From DASZHA01 sp049644325 (GTDB lineage: Bacteria > Chloroflexota > Dormibacteria > DASZGP01): a DNA stretch of 64,000 nt. The stretch covers positions 33,677 through 97,676 of the forward strand of contig JBARRR010000041.1 of assembly GCA_049644325.1 (NCBI GenBank), in the 5' to 3' direction. A program made the position numbers and the translations under genes. Shown here in pieces: positions 17,141 to 25,629 of the stretch. The first letter of the stretch is position 1; every line of letters starts with the position of its first letter. Below the pieces are notes generated by a model. That model had not been told where the DNA came from, ran no database searches, and saw only the letters and a program-made list of their open reading frames with translations.

Positions 17141-17701
17141 ATGAGCAGCAGACCGCCTGACATCGACTTTCGCCCCATCGGGCCCGAGCACTTCCACATG
17201 CTGTGGGAGTGGACGCGGCGGCCCCATGTCGAGCCGTGGTGGGCCCACTGGATGCCGGACAACCAGGTCGATGCCACCAAGGAATGGGCAGCACAGGTCG
17301 AGGGCACATCGGCCGAGCGCGGGTTCCTGATCACGCTCGATGGCGCTGAGATCGGGTACATCCAGTCATATCGACTGAACGACGAAGCCGAGATGCGCGA
17401 TACCATCGCGCTCGGCGAAGACGCGGTCGCCGCCGACCTCTACATCGCCGAGCCCGACCTCATCGGCCAGGGCCTGGGCCCAGCAATCGTCGGCCGCTTC
17501 TACCTGCGGATGATGGACGAGACCGGGCTGGAGGTCGGCATCATCGACCCCGAGGTCAACAACCACAGCGCTATCCGGGCGTACGAGAAGGCCGGCTTCA
17601 CGGCGCTTCGTGTCGTCCACTACCCGGACTCCAGGGAAGGCGACTACATCATGCGAGCCACCCGCGCGGACATCGAACGCGCCCTGGGTCCGACGCTCTA
17701 G
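17141..17701 (+). CDS. GNAT acetyltransferase, AAC(6')-like
   Basis: A 186-residue GNAT protein. It matches the layout of aminoglycoside 6'-N-acetyltransferases and siderophore-type acetyltransferases: LWEWTRRPHVEPWW at the start, GAEIGYIQSYRL, the acetyl-CoA loop GQGLGPAIV, and the C-terminal NNHSAIRAYEKAGF. These segments recall the AAC(6')-Ib group. Environmental members may act on other amines, so resistance is not implied by sequence alone. It stands alone between a minus-strand gene and a LOG gene 15 bases downstream. Confidence 0.75.
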   Translation: MSSRPPDIDFRPIGPEHFHMLWEWTRRPHVEPWWAHWMPDNQVDATKEWAAQVEGTSAERGFLITLDGAEIGYIQSYRLNDEAEMRDTIALGEDAVAADLYIAEPDLIGQGLGPAIVGRFYLRMMDETGLEVGIIDPEVNNHSAIRAYEKAGFTALRVVHYPDSREGDYIMRATRADIERALGPTL

Positions 17702-17716
17702 CCGTATCTTCTGGGC

Positions 17717-18784
17717 ATGGCCAGGACTCGTAAGCCTCGCGCCCGGCGGCCCTACAGCAGTGGCGCCACGGAGATGGACCTGCGCCTTCGCGCCCTGGTC
17801 GAAGAGATCGGGCCGGAGGACCCGCAGCTGACTTTTGAGATGCTGGCCACGGTTCTGCGGGCCGCCAACGAGCCAATCGGCAAGCTGGACCGCAAGATGA
17901 TCAACGTCGCCCTCAAAGAGATGCGATATGCCTTCGCGGTCTTCGCTCGCTATCGCGACCGGCGCAAGGTCACCATATTCGGCTCGGCGCGGGTGGAGGA
18001 GGGGGATCCCAACTACGAGGTCGCCAAGGAGTTCGGCCGCCTGATAGCACAGCAGCAGTGGATGGTGGTCACGGGGGCGGGCCCCGGGATCATGCAGGCC
18101 GGCAACGAGGGCGCCGGCCAGGAACAGTCGTTCGGGGTCAACATCGTGCTGCCGTTCGAGAACCCGGCCAACCAATACATCGCCGGCGATCCCAAGCTGA
18201 TCAACTTCAAGTACTTCTTCACTCGGAAGCTGATGTTCATCAAGGAGGCGGACGCCTTCGTCCTATGTCCCGGTGGGTTCGGCACCATGGACGAGCTGTT
18301 CGAGCTGCTGACGTTGGAGCAGACGGGCAAGAGCGACCTGCACCCGATCGTGATGCTGCAGGCGCCGGGCTTCGGCTACTGGGAGGAATTCGACCGGCAC
18401 ATCCGCGACAACATCATCAGCCGCGGCTATGCCGAGGCGGCCGATGCCGACCTGTACCACATCACCGACAACGCCTCGGACGCGGTGCGCCACATCCAGG
18501 AGTTCTACCGCGTCTACCACTCCCAGCGATGGGTCGGCGACAAGCTCATCCTCCGCCTGGCGCTGGCCCCCGACGAGGCGGTGCTACGCAAGCTCTCCGA
18601 AGAGTTCTCCGGCATCCTGCGCGGACCGGTCCGGGCGGTGAGTGCATCCCCGGCCGAGATCCGCGATGACGACCTCCCCGACCTGCCGCGGATCCAGCTG
18701 GCCTTCGACCGGATCCACTATGGGCGGCTGCGCCAGTTCATCAGCCGGCTCAACCAGCTGGCCGGGGGTGCTCCTGCGAACTAG
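17717..18784 (+). CDS. LOG-family Rossmann-fold protein (TIGR00730-like)
   Basis: A 355-residue protein. The lysine decarboxylase-like/LOG core is clear: TIFGSARVEEGD, GAGPGIMQAGNEGA, and CPGGFGTMDELFELLT. LOG enzymes release free bases from nucleoside 5'-monophosphates. It is longer than the usual 180-200 residues, with about 85 extra N-terminal and about 80 extra C-terminal residues, which matches the longer bacterial PpnN-like branch only in part. Exact substrate uncertain. Confidence 0.82.
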   Translation: MARTRKPRARRPYSSGATEMDLRLRALVEEIGPEDPQLTFEMLATVLRAANEPIGKLDRKMINVALKEMRYAFAVFARYRDRRKVTIFGSARVEEGDPNYEVAKEFGRLIAQQQWMVVTGAGPGIMQAGNEGAGQEQSFGVNIVLPFENPANQYIAGDPKLINFKYFFTRKLMFIKEADAFVLCPGGFGTMDELFELLTLEQTGKSDLHPIVMLQAPGFGYWEEFDRHIRDNIISRGYAEAADADLYHITDNASDAVRHIQEFYRVYHSQRWVGDKLILRLALAPDEAVLRKLSEEFSGILRGPVRAVSASPAEIRDDDLPDLPRIQLAFDRIHYGRLRQFISRLNQLAGGAPAN

Positions 18785-18791
18785 GCCGGCT

Positions 18792-19511
18792 CTACTCGTT
18801 GTCGCCCGGTCGGGTGAACTGGATCTCGGGCACGACGCACTGAGGTGAGGTGGTCAGCAGCCAGCGAACGGCGCCGGCCACGTCCTCGGGCTGGATCATG
18901 TCGCTGGGCGGCACCTGGTCGCGGATCCAGGCTGTCATCTCAGTGTCGACGAACCCGGGACAGAGAGCGCAGGACTTGATGCCGAGGTGCCCCAGCTCCT
19001 TGTTCATCGCCTGGGTGAATGCGACCACGCCCGCCTTGGTGGCGGAGTAGACAGAGACCAGCGCCGCCGGCCGCTTGGCGGCGATCGACGCGATGTTGAT
19101 GACGTGGGCGTTGTGGTGCTCCTCGGCGGCGGCGCGGAGCATGGGGGTGGCTTCGCGGTAGAACTGGACCACCGCGCGCAGGTTGACGGCCAGCACCAGG
19201 TCGACGTACTTGTCGATCTGCTCTTCGATCGGCCGGCCATCACCGACTCCAGCGTTGTTGACCAGCACGTCCAGGCGCCCGTAAGCCTCCTTGTGGCGCG
19301 CCACCACCTCGACCGGCGCCTCGGGGTCGCGCAGGTTGAGGGCCAACTCCTGGACGTCGTGTCCCTTGTTGCGCAGAGTCTTGCCCGCGGCTTCAAGTTT
19401 GTCAGGCCGCCGCGCCACCATGGTGACGGCGTGACCGGTCTCGGCCAGCGTGCGGGCGATGGCGAAGCCCATCCCGCTCGAGGCCCCGGTGACGATGGCG
19501 GCCCGATCCAT
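18792..19511 (-). CDS. Short-chain dehydrogenase/reductase
   Basis: A 239-residue classical SDR. The cofactor motif is TGASSGMG near the N-terminus, NNAGVGD follows, and the catalytic Ser and YSATK (Tyr-x-x-x-Lys) are in place. The start was set at ATG 19509-19511, directly before AAIVTGASSG, rather than at longer upstream frames. The substrate is unknown. It is divergent from the 19594 gene. Confidence 0.85.
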   Translation of the reverse strand: MDRAAIVTGASSGMGFAIARTLAETGHAVTMVARRPDKLEAAGKTLRNKGHDVQELALNLRDPEAPVEVVARHKEAYGRLDVLVNNAGVGDGRPIEEQIDKYVDLVLAVNLRAVVQFYREATPMLRAAAEEHHNAHVINIASIAAKRPAALVSVYSATKAGVVAFTQAMNKELGHLGIKSCALCPGFVDTEMTAWIRDQVPPSDMIQPEDVAGAVRWLLTTSPQCVVPEIQFTRPGDNE

Positions 19512-19593
19512 GGCCGAACAGCTTAGGACAAACCAGTCGTCTGGCGAAGCCACTCCACCGCCGGGGGCGCAACCCTGCGGGTAGGATTCGTCC

Positions 19594-20067
19594 ATGGCGC
19601 GCGACCCTGACGGCTACGGATACGACCCCAATGAGGACCCCATCGAACGGCTCCTGGGAGACCTGCGCACGCTGTCGCCCGCGGGCATCGAACGGATGGC
19701 CTGGGGCTGGGACCAGCGCGAGACTGGCGAGGCCTACGTTCGCTTCCACGAGGCCGAGAAGGCGGCGCTCCGCCTGATCGAGGAGCAGCGTCGTGCTGAA
19801 AGCTGGGAGGAGCTCAGGCGCAAGGTGCTGGACATGACCGAGGGCCGGAGCTCCCTGGTGGCATGGCGGGCCGAGCACGGCGACGTCGGGCACAAGGCTG
19901 AGGCCGCGGCCCTGGCCGCGGCGCTGGCCCTGTACGCCCGCGAAGGCCTTGCCGACGAACACCGCCGGGTCCTGCTGGCGGCGGCCGCCGAGGCGCTACC
20001 CTGGCTGCTGCCAGACCTGCCGCCCGACCGTTACGAAGAGCCCGAGCCGCAGGCGGCCGAAGAGTAG
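19594..20067 (+). CDS. Hypothetical helical protein
   Basis: A 157-residue, mostly helical protein (GIERMAWGWDQRETGEAYVR, then AEKAALRLIEEQRRAESWEE) with an acidic Pro/Glu-rich tail. No recognised domain, signal or metal motif. It lies 18 bases before the CoA-binding gene and may be co-transcribed with it. Confidence 0.6.
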   Translation: MARDPDGYGYDPNEDPIERLLGDLRTLSPAGIERMAWGWDQRETGEAYVRFHEAEKAALRLIEEQRRAESWEELRRKVLDMTEGRSSLVAWRAEHGDVGHKAEAAALAAALALYAREGLADEHRRVLLAAAAEALPWLLPDLPPDRYEEPEPQAAEE

Positions 20068-20085
20068 GCCCCACCGACCAGGCCT

Positions 20086-20496
20086 GTGGCCAATCCCCGA
20101 GAGATCCTCGAGTACGCGCGGACGATCGCGGTCGTGGGGGCTTCCGCCTACCCCGAGAAGGCCGCGCACTCCGTGCCGCGGCGGATGCTGCGCGCCGGCT
20201 ACAAGATCATCCCGGTGAACCCCAATTCGCCCGTGGTCCTGGGCATGGAGGCCTACCCCGACCTGGCGTCGGTGCCCGACGTCATAGACCTGGTCGACGT
20301 CTTCCGGCCCTCAGCCGAGGCGGCGGATGTCGCCCGCCAGGCGGTGGCGGTGGGGGCACGGGCGATCTGGCTGCAACAGGGGATCGTATCGGCGGAGGCC
20401 CGCCGGATCGCCGAAGCCGCCGGGATGGACTACGTCGAGGACCGCTGCCTGGCGGTTGAGTACGCGCTCAGCGGCCTCGGCCGTCCGCCTGCCTAG
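20086..20496 (+). CDS. CoA-binding domain protein (YccU-like)
   Basis: A 136-residue single CoA-binding (Rossmann) domain starting at GTG: TIAVVGASAYPEKAAHSVPR, IIPVNPNSP, and ARAIWLQQGIVSAEARRIAE are the standard family segments. These stand-alone domains bind CoA; their cellular role is not settled. Its last bases overlap the convergent repeat protein at 20493 by four bases. Confidence 0.85.
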   Translation: MANPREILEYARTIAVVGASAYPEKAAHSVPRRMLRAGYKIIPVNPNSPVVLGMEAYPDLASVPDVIDLVDVFRPSAEAADVARQAVAVGARAIWLQQGIVSAEARRIAEAAGMDYVEDRCLAVEYALSGLGRPPA

Positions 20497-21095
20497 GGCT
20501 CGGCTTTAGCCGCGCCTGCCGGCTCCGTGATGGCGCCGCGGCCGCGACGCAGGCGCGGTATCCCGGGCAGCCGCTGCGCCATCGCCCCCAGGGCGCGCAG
20601 CTCGTTGGCCAGGTCCTCGATGCTGTGCAGGCTGCCGTTCATCTCCTCGATGACGACGGCCAGGCGATCCAGGCTGGCCAGCGTGCGCCGCGCCCCCTCG
20701 ATGCCGATCTCGCTCTGGACCTGCTCCAGCAGCTCCGCCGCCCGCTCCGCAGACGCGGCTAGGTGATCGAGACGTTCGGCGTCGATGCGGTCCAGGATCT
20801 CCGACGCCCGTTCCGCCGATGCAGCCAGGCGGTCGAGCCGGTCGGCGTCGATGCGGTCCATGATCTCCGCCGCCCGGTCAGCGGACTTGGCCAGTCGGTC
20901 CATCGCGTAGGCCACCGCGTCAAGGCCCGAGAGGTGGATCGCCGCCTCCAGGGGGCTGCGCAGCAGGCCGACGAGGCCGCCTGACGTCGGTGCAGCCGGC
21001 TCGACTATGAACTCCTCAATCGGCGGCGCGCTCGCGGCGCGGCGGACCTGGCGGGCCGGCGGCGACTTCCTGGTGGTGGCCACGGCGCCCAGCAT
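20493..21095 (-). CDS. Helical protein with 22-residue tandem repeats
   Basis: A 200-residue protein. The start was placed at the ATG at 21093-21095. After a basic, Pro-rich N-terminus, about residues 66-128 contain three near-identical units of the type DRLDRLAASAERASEILDRI, with period close to 22 residues, then a further helical stretch and a basic C-terminal tail (RRGRGA). The pattern predicts a long helix or coiled coil. Phasin-like scaffolds and cytoskeletal linkers look similar, but no family is recognised. Confidence 0.65.
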   Translation of the reverse strand: MLGAVATTRKSPPARQVRRAASAPPIEEFIVEPAAPTSGGLVGLLRSPLEAAIHLSGLDAVAYAMDRLAKSADRAAEIMDRIDADRLDRLAASAERASEILDRIDAERLDHLAASAERAAELLEQVQSEIGIEGARRTLASLDRLAVVIEEMNGSLHSIEDLANELRALGAMAQRLPGIPRLRRGRGAITEPAGAAKAEP

Positions 21096-21116
21096 ACCCC
21101 GCAGGCCCAGGTCGGC

Positions 21117-21596
21117 ATGAGTGTGGACAATAGGCGGGTGCGCATCTCCGTCAAGGCTGACTACGCCATCCGCGCCGCCGCCGAGCTCGCCGCACTGGGA
21201 AGCGACGGCCCCATCAAGGCCCAGCAGATCGCCACCGCCGAGGACATCCCCCTCAAGTTCCTGCTCAACATCCTTGGCGACCTCAAGCGGGCGGGGCTGG
21301 TGCGCGCCTCGCGCGGGGTGCACGGCGGCTATCTCCTGGGCCGCCCGGCGGCCGACATCACCCTCGCCGAGATCATTCGTGCGGTCGAGGGCCCCCTGGC
21401 CAACGTCCACGAATCCCGCCCCGAGGAGCTGGTCTACGGCGGCCCCAGCGAGTCGCTCCGGGACGTCTGGATCGCGGTCCGGGCCAGCCTGAGCTCGGTG
21501 CTGGAGCAGGTTACCGTCGCCGACCTGGCCACTGGAAGCCTGCCGGCATCCGTCACGGCGCTGTCCGAGGCGCCGGACGCCTGGGTCTCCCACTGA
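21117..21596 (+). CDS. Rrf2-family transcriptional regulator
   Basis: A 159-residue Rrf2 protein: VRISVKADYAIRAAAELAAL, then an HTH (KAQQIATAEDIPLKFLLNIL) and the wing VRASRGVHGGYLLGRPAADI. The cysteines that hold the Fe-S cluster in IscR/NsrR are absent, so it is not a cluster sensor of that type. It is divergent from the repeat protein, with 21 bases between starts, and its stop overlaps the next coding region. Confidence 0.85.
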   Translation: MSVDNRRVRISVKADYAIRAAAELAALGSDGPIKAQQIATAEDIPLKFLLNILGDLKRAGLVRASRGVHGGYLLGRPAADITLAEIIRAVEGPLANVHESRPEELVYGGPSESLRDVWIAVRASLSSVLEQVTVADLATGSLPASVTALSEAPDAWVSH

Positions 21597-22171
21597 CCCG
21601 GAGCCTCGTCGCCGGCGCGGTTGCCGTGTTCGTGCTGGCGGCCTGCGGCGACACCGGCTCCGGCGGCGCCACGGCGCCGGCCACCAGCCAGGCGTCACCA
21701 CTGCCCCCCCTCTCGGTCACCAGTGCCGACCTCGCCGGCGGGACATTCCCAAAGGAGCTGACCTGCGATGGGGCCAGCCGCGCCCCGGTCATCAGCCTGG
21801 CCGGGATCCCCGCGGCCACGCAGTCAGTGGCGATCGAGGTCCTGGACCCGGACGCCCCCTCCGGCAACTTCACCCACTGGCTGGCCTTCAGCGACGGCGC
21901 CGCCGCGGCCACGATCGCGACGTTCCCACCGGCAGGCTCGGTCGAGGGCCACAACGACGCCGGTGGCACCGGGTACACCGGGCCCTGTCCGCCCCAGGGC
22001 CCGCCGCACCACTACCACGTGATGGTGTTCGCGCTCGGCTTCAGCCTGGGCAAGGATGGCGCCGGGCTGACCGGCGGCTTCAGCCGCACGCAGCTCGAGG
22101 ATGCCATTAAGTCCAACCGCGGACCCCTCCTGGCCCGTGGCGACCTGGTCGCCACCTACGCCAGGGCATAG
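21593..22171 (+). CDS. YbhB/YbcL (PEBP) family lipoprotein
   Basis: The PEBP core is clear: IEVLDPDAPSGNFTHWLAF, then GPCPPQGPPHHYHVMVFAL and the end DLVATYARA. Upstream in frame lies a full lipoprotein signal (SLVAGAVAVFVLAAC) whose lipobox is LAAC. The only start that includes it is CTG at 21593, overlapping the Rrf2 stop (CTGA). GTG 21626 would cut the signal to a few residues. I therefore give the CTG start as likely but unproven. A phosphatidylethanolamine-binding-like fold; ligand unknown. Confidence 0.7.
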   Translation: MTRSLVAGAVAVFVLAACGDTGSGGATAPATSQASPLPPLSVTSADLAGGTFPKELTCDGASRAPVISLAGIPAATQSVAIEVLDPDAPSGNFTHWLAFSDGAAAATIATFPPAGSVEGHNDAGGTGYTGPCPPQGPPHHYHVMVFALGFSLGKDGAGLTGGFSRTQLEDAIKSNRGPLLARGDLVATYARA

Positions 22172-22183
22172 CCGACCGAGGGC

Positions 22184-23029
22184 CTAGCCCAGGTCGCGCT
22201 GCATCCCCTCGAAGGCCAGCACCGGCGCGGTGCCGCCGGATCCCCAGAGCCGGCGCGCCTCCGTTTCCAGCAGCTCCAATTCGGCATCGCTGTGGAAGGG
22301 GTCGTGGTGGAAGAGGACCAGCTCGCGGGCCTGGGCTCGCTTGGCCAGGGTCACCACCTGGTCGATGCTGGAGTGGCCCCACCCGACGTGGTCGACATAC
22401 TCGGCCACGGTGTACTGCGCGTCGTGGAGAAGGATGTCGGCCTGCGAAGCCAGGCGGAACCCCGAGATCCAGTCCTGCTCCATGCTCTCCAGGTCAATGC
22501 CCACCGACGGCTCGTGGTCGGGGATGTAGGTGAGAGCCCGGCCGTTCTCCTCGATGCGATAGCCGAGGGTCGGCCCCTGGTGCGAGACGGGGTCGGCAAG
22601 GACCCGGGCTGAACCGATCTCCCACGAGGCTTCGGGGACGTCGTGGAGGGTGACCTCGGCGGCCAGGTCGGAGAGCTGGACGGGGAACAGGGGAGGGGAC
22701 AGGTACTTGGAGATGCGGGCCTCCAGCGTCTCCACCGGCGACGGCGGGCCCCACATATGGACCTTGATCCCAGGCATGAACAGCGGCCGGAAGAAGCCGA
22801 GGCCGACGAGGTGGTCGAGATGGAGGTGGGATAGGAGCACGTGGATCTCCGCGGGTTTTTCCAGGGCCAGCTTGGCCCCGAGGGCCCTGATGCCGGTGCC
22901 CGCGTCCAGGACCAATGGGGTGCCATCGGACAGCCGGACCTCGACGCAGGGCGTGTTGCCGCCATAGCGCACGGTGTCCGGACCGGGTGCCGCCAATGAG
23001 CCGCGGCAGCCCCAAACGGTTACCAGCAT
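22184..23029 (-). CDS. MBL-fold metallohydrolase
   Basis: A 281-residue metallo-beta-lactamase fold protein. SHLHLDHLVGLGFF gives the HxHxDH zinc site. DPVSHQGPTLGYRIEENGR, PDHEP and ILLHDAQYT provide the remaining ligands, and GHSSIDQVVTLA follows. The N-terminus WGCRGSLAAPGPDT is that of a COG1235-like hydrolase branch found next to cyclic-nucleotide signalling genes. It is the last gene of a minus-strand cluster with a cNMP-binding protein and a PAS protein. Phosphodiesterase activity is possible. Confidence 0.8.
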   Translation of the reverse strand: MLVTVWGCRGSLAAPGPDTVRYGGNTPCVEVRLSDGTPLVLDAGTGIRALGAKLALEKPAEIHVLLSHLHLDHLVGLGFFRPLFMPGIKVHMWGPPSPVETLEARISKYLSPPLFPVQLSDLAAEVTLHDVPEASWEIGSARVLADPVSHQGPTLGYRIEENGRALTYIPDHEPSVGIDLESMEQDWISGFRLASQADILLHDAQYTVAEYVDHVGWGHSSIDQVVTLAKRAQARELVLFHHDPFHSDAELELLETEARRLWGSGGTAPVLAFEGMQRDLG

Positions 23030-23045
23030 CCCCTGTGCGCCGTCC

Positions 23046-23474
23046 TCAGTCCTGCTGCGTATCCCAGAAGATCGACACCGCCCCGGCGAGCTTGTCGCTG
23101 TTGCCGATCAGCGGGTACGAGGTGGCCTCGATCTTGTGAGTCTTACCGTCGAACCCGGTGATGACGAATGCCCGATGGTTGGGCTTGCGCTGCGTGAGGG
23201 CGATCACCAGAGGCAGCTCGTCGTATGGAACCGGCGAGCCGTCGGTCTCTGAGGGCGAGATCGTGGCCCTCCAGTTCTCGGCTTCGAGCTCGCCGGATTT
23301 GCGGAAGGCCTGGCCCAGGAGCTTCTCAGCGGCCTCGTTGTAGAAGACCATCTTGCCCCACGGATCGGTGATCAAGATGGGGGTGGCGACGTTGGCGGCG
23401 AGCTCCCGCGCCAGGATCAGGATGAGGCTCTTCTGGCCCCGGTTCTCCACCTCCATGGGCGCCCAATCTAACAC
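23046..23474 (-). CDS. PAS-domain protein
   Basis: A 142-residue single PAS domain: AANVATPILITDPWGKMVFY, then NEAAEKLLGQAF, and a C-terminal KIEATSYPLIGNSDKLAGAVSIFWD. No output domain is attached, so it must act through a partner. ATG at 23474 and an internal ATG at 23456 (MEVENRG) are both possible. It sits between the MBL gene and a small helical gene. Confidence 0.75.
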   Translation of the reverse strand: MLDWAPMEVENRGQKSLILILARELAANVATPILITDPWGKMVFYNEAAEKLLGQAFRKSGELEAENWRATISPSETDGSPVPYDELPLVIALTQRKPNHRAFVITGFDGKTHKIEATSYPLIGNSDKLAGAVSIFWDTQQD

Positions 23475-23500
23475 GGTTACTGAAGCTGAACTGTGCCGTC

Positions 23501-23692
23501 CTACGTGGAGATCCGGTTCACCAGGGCGGCGATCTTACGCAGCACCTGCTCCGCCTCGTCGATCGCGTCGAGGACCTCTGGGGCGCCACGCCCGCTGCCC
23601 AGCAGCTCGCCAAGGGCGCGGTTGAGGCGCGAGTCGGTGAGCCGGCGCTGGCGCATCAGCGCCTCGAGCTCGACCTCTTCAGCCTCGTTCAC
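23501..23692 (-). CDS. Small helical protein
   Basis: A 63-residue acidic helical protein from a GTG start (NEAEEVELEALMRQRRLTDS, then EVLDAIDEAEQVLRKIAALV). No recognised family. It is in the same direction as, and between, the cNMP-binding and PAS genes, with short gaps. It may be a small adaptor of that cluster. Confidence 0.5.
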   Translation of the reverse strand: MNEAEEVELEALMRQRRLTDSRLNRALGELLGSGRGAPEVLDAIDEAEQVLRKIAALVNRIST

Positions 23693-23732
23693 GTCCAGCC
23701 TGGGGCATCAGGGCGCGCCGCGCCCCCCGCGA

Positions 23733-24161
23733 TCAGGACCCGGCGTCGGTGGCGAGGGCCTGGTAGCGCATCAAGACGCGCTCCAGGATGCGGAATGTGA
23801 CCTTGGGGAACGCTTCCAGGAACGGCCGGAAGTTGCTGTCCGTGAGCCGCAGCACCCAGAGAGGCTCCGCCGTGGTCACCGACGCCGTCCGGGGCCCGCC
23901 ATTGAGGGAGGTCACCTCGCCGAAGAAGTCGCCCTGCTTGAGGGTGGCGATCTCCTTGCCGTGCATGTTGACCACCGCCGAGCCGTCGAGCACCACGAAG
24001 AAGAAGCCCATGCCCTCCTCGCCTTCCTTGAGGATGGTCGTGTTGCCGGGAAAGTGGTCCTCGTCCATCCGGTCGGCGGCCGCGACCAGCTCCGCCTGGG
24101 ACATGTCCTCGAACAGGCGGCACTGGGCGAGGTTGGCGATCAGCTCGGCTCCTTCGGCCAT
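23733..24161 (-). CDS. Cyclic nucleotide-binding domain protein
   Basis: A 142-residue stand-alone cNMP-binding domain. The start at 24161 is supported by a near-perfect ribosome site (AAGGAGGGAG) five bases upstream; a longer frame exists but lacks one. The domain shows FPGNTTILKEGEEGMGFFFV, a short GDFFGEVTSLNGGPRTASV phosphate-binding cassette, and a C-terminal helix. There is no HTH, so it is not a CRP regulator. It likely senses cAMP or a similar nucleotide through protein contacts. Confidence 0.82.
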   Translation of the reverse strand: MAEGAELIANLAQCRLFEDMSQAELVAAADRMDEDHFPGNTTILKEGEEGMGFFFVVLDGSAVVNMHGKEIATLKQGDFFGEVTSLNGGPRTASVTTAEPLWVLRLTDSNFRPFLEAFPKVTFRILERVLMRYQALATDAGS

Positions 24162-24259
24162 GACTCCCTCCTTGGCTGTAAGTCGAGTGATAGTAAACCC
24201 CATCCGGTAGGCTCTTTGCGTTTGACAGCCCGCCGGGGGCTTGCTTAGATGGGGGCCAC

Positions 24260-25300
24260 TTGCAACAGCGCAGACCCACGGCTCGCGCCTCCACGGTGCC
24301 GTCCAGCACCGTGCAGCGCTACCGTCGTCGGCCCCAGGCGACGCGCCGTGACTGGATCATCGCCCTGTCGGTCGCCCTGCTGCTGCTGATTTCGACCATC
24401 CTCCTCCTGACCATCCCCCGGCTGCGTGGCGCCACCCCCCAGCCTGGCGACATCGGCGCCCAGGCAGGGGCAGCAGCGCCAACCGGTGGCACCGCCGCCG
24501 TCACATCTCACGCCCCCTTCCTCGAATGGGACTACGTCTGGGGCCTGGCTCACCCCGCGGTCGGCGCACCCCGGGCCCAGGCGCGATCGGAGCTGATGGT
24601 GGACCTCGATAGCCGGCACGTGCTGTACGCCCACGATCCCAAGGTTCGGCTACCGATGGCCAGCACGACCAAGCTGATGACGGCGATGGTGGCGCTCGAC
24701 AACGCCTCGCTGGACACCGTGGTGAGCGTGCCCGATGACGCCACCAAGGTCGAGCCCGACCACATGGGCCTCAGCGCCGGCGAGCGCGTCCGTGTTGGCG
24801 ACCTGCTGTTCGGCCTGCTGCTGGACTCCGGCAACGATGCCGCCGAGACCCTGGCGATGACCACCTTCGAGAGTCGAGAGGCCTTCATCAAGGCCATGAA
24901 CGACAAGGCCGACGCCCTGGGGCTGCAGGACAGCCACTTCGCCAACCCCTCGGGCCTCGACGACCCCGCCCAGTACAGCACCGCCCAGGACCTGGCCCTG
25001 ATCGCGGCCTACATCTACCAGCACTACCCCGCGATCGAGCAGGTGGCGACGACGAAGACCCAGGGGATCACCGGGAACGGCGACCACAAGGCCTTCTTCC
25101 CGACCAACTTCAACAAGCTGCTCACGAGCTATCCCGGGACCATCGGCTTCAAGACCGGTCAAACCGACAACGCCGGCACCTGCCTGGTCACCGGCGCCAA
25201 GCGTGGCAACCGCACCCTGCTCCTGGTCGAGCTCAATGACCCGATGATTTTCACCAACGCCACCACCATGCTCAATTACGGGTTCCAGCGACCTGACTGA
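24260..25300 (+). CDS. D-alanyl-D-alanine carboxypeptidase (penicillin-binding)
   Basis: A 346-residue serine peptidase of the S11 type. One N-terminal membrane helix (residues about 31-54) and a linker precede the catalytic domain. The three motifs are STTK (135-138), SGN (190-192) and KTG (298-300). It trims peptidoglycan stem peptides outside the membrane. The TTG start at 24260 is used; an in-frame GTG at 24296 is an alternative. Its stop lies inside the predicted start region of the next membrane protein. Confidence 0.88.
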   Translation: MQQRRPTARASTVPSSTVQRYRRRPQATRRDWIIALSVALLLLISTILLLTIPRLRGATPQPGDIGAQAGAAAPTGGTAAVTSHAPFLEWDYVWGLAHPAVGAPRAQARSELMVDLDSRHVLYAHDPKVRLPMASTTKLMTAMVALDNASLDTVVSVPDDATKVEPDHMGLSAGERVRVGDLLFGLLLDSGNDAAETLAMTTFESREAFIKAMNDKADALGLQDSHFANPSGLDDPAQYSTAQDLALIAAYIYQHYPAIEQVATTKTQGITGNGDHKAFFPTNFNKLLTSYPGTIGFKTGQTDNAGTCLVTGAKRGNRTLLLVELNDPMIFTNATTMLNYGFQRPD

Positions 25301-25577
25301 TCGGCCCGAGCCCAAGCCCCGGAACCAGCTGCTGGGGCCGTACACCCTGCTGCAGCTGTTCGAGACCGCCATCTTCTCGGTGGTCGGCATCTTTGGCATC
25401 GTCGCCCATCACCCCTCGGTTGCGGCCCTCGGCATTGGCCTGCTCGCGGGCAAGGCGATCATCAACATCCTGCCGCGGCGGTACTCGGTGATGGTCCGCA
25501 GCATCGTTGGCTACGGCATCGGACTGGTGCTGATCGCCGGCATCACGGTGATCCTGGTCCGCTACGTCGTCGGATAG
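25293..25577 (+). CDS. Small membrane protein (possible CTG start)
   Basis: The frame encodes two or three membrane helices (LFETAIFSVVGIFGIVAHH, then ALGIGLLAGKAIINIL and GYGIGLVLIAGITVILVRYV). GTG at 25380 would begin in the middle of the first helix. The frame stays open further upstream, and a CTG at 25293, overlapping the end of the carboxypeptidase gene, gives a natural N-terminus (TDRPEPKPRNQLLGPYTLL). I prefer that start but it is not canonical. Function unknown. Confidence 0.5.
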   Translation: MTDRPEPKPRNQLLGPYTLLQLFETAIFSVVGIFGIVAHHPSVAALGIGLLAGKAIINILPRRYSVMVRSIVGYGIGLVLIAGITVILVRYVVG

Positions 25578-25629
25578 CCCCTGGCGCGGCCGGGCCGGCT
25601 CGGCAGGGCGTTCCTATACTCGATCCGAA

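Noticed and set aside
20493..21701. A 402-residue reading of the 22-residue-repeat protein
   Set aside because: The extra N-terminal half lies opposite the Rrf2 gene and has a shadow-frame composition. The ATG at 21095 is preferred.
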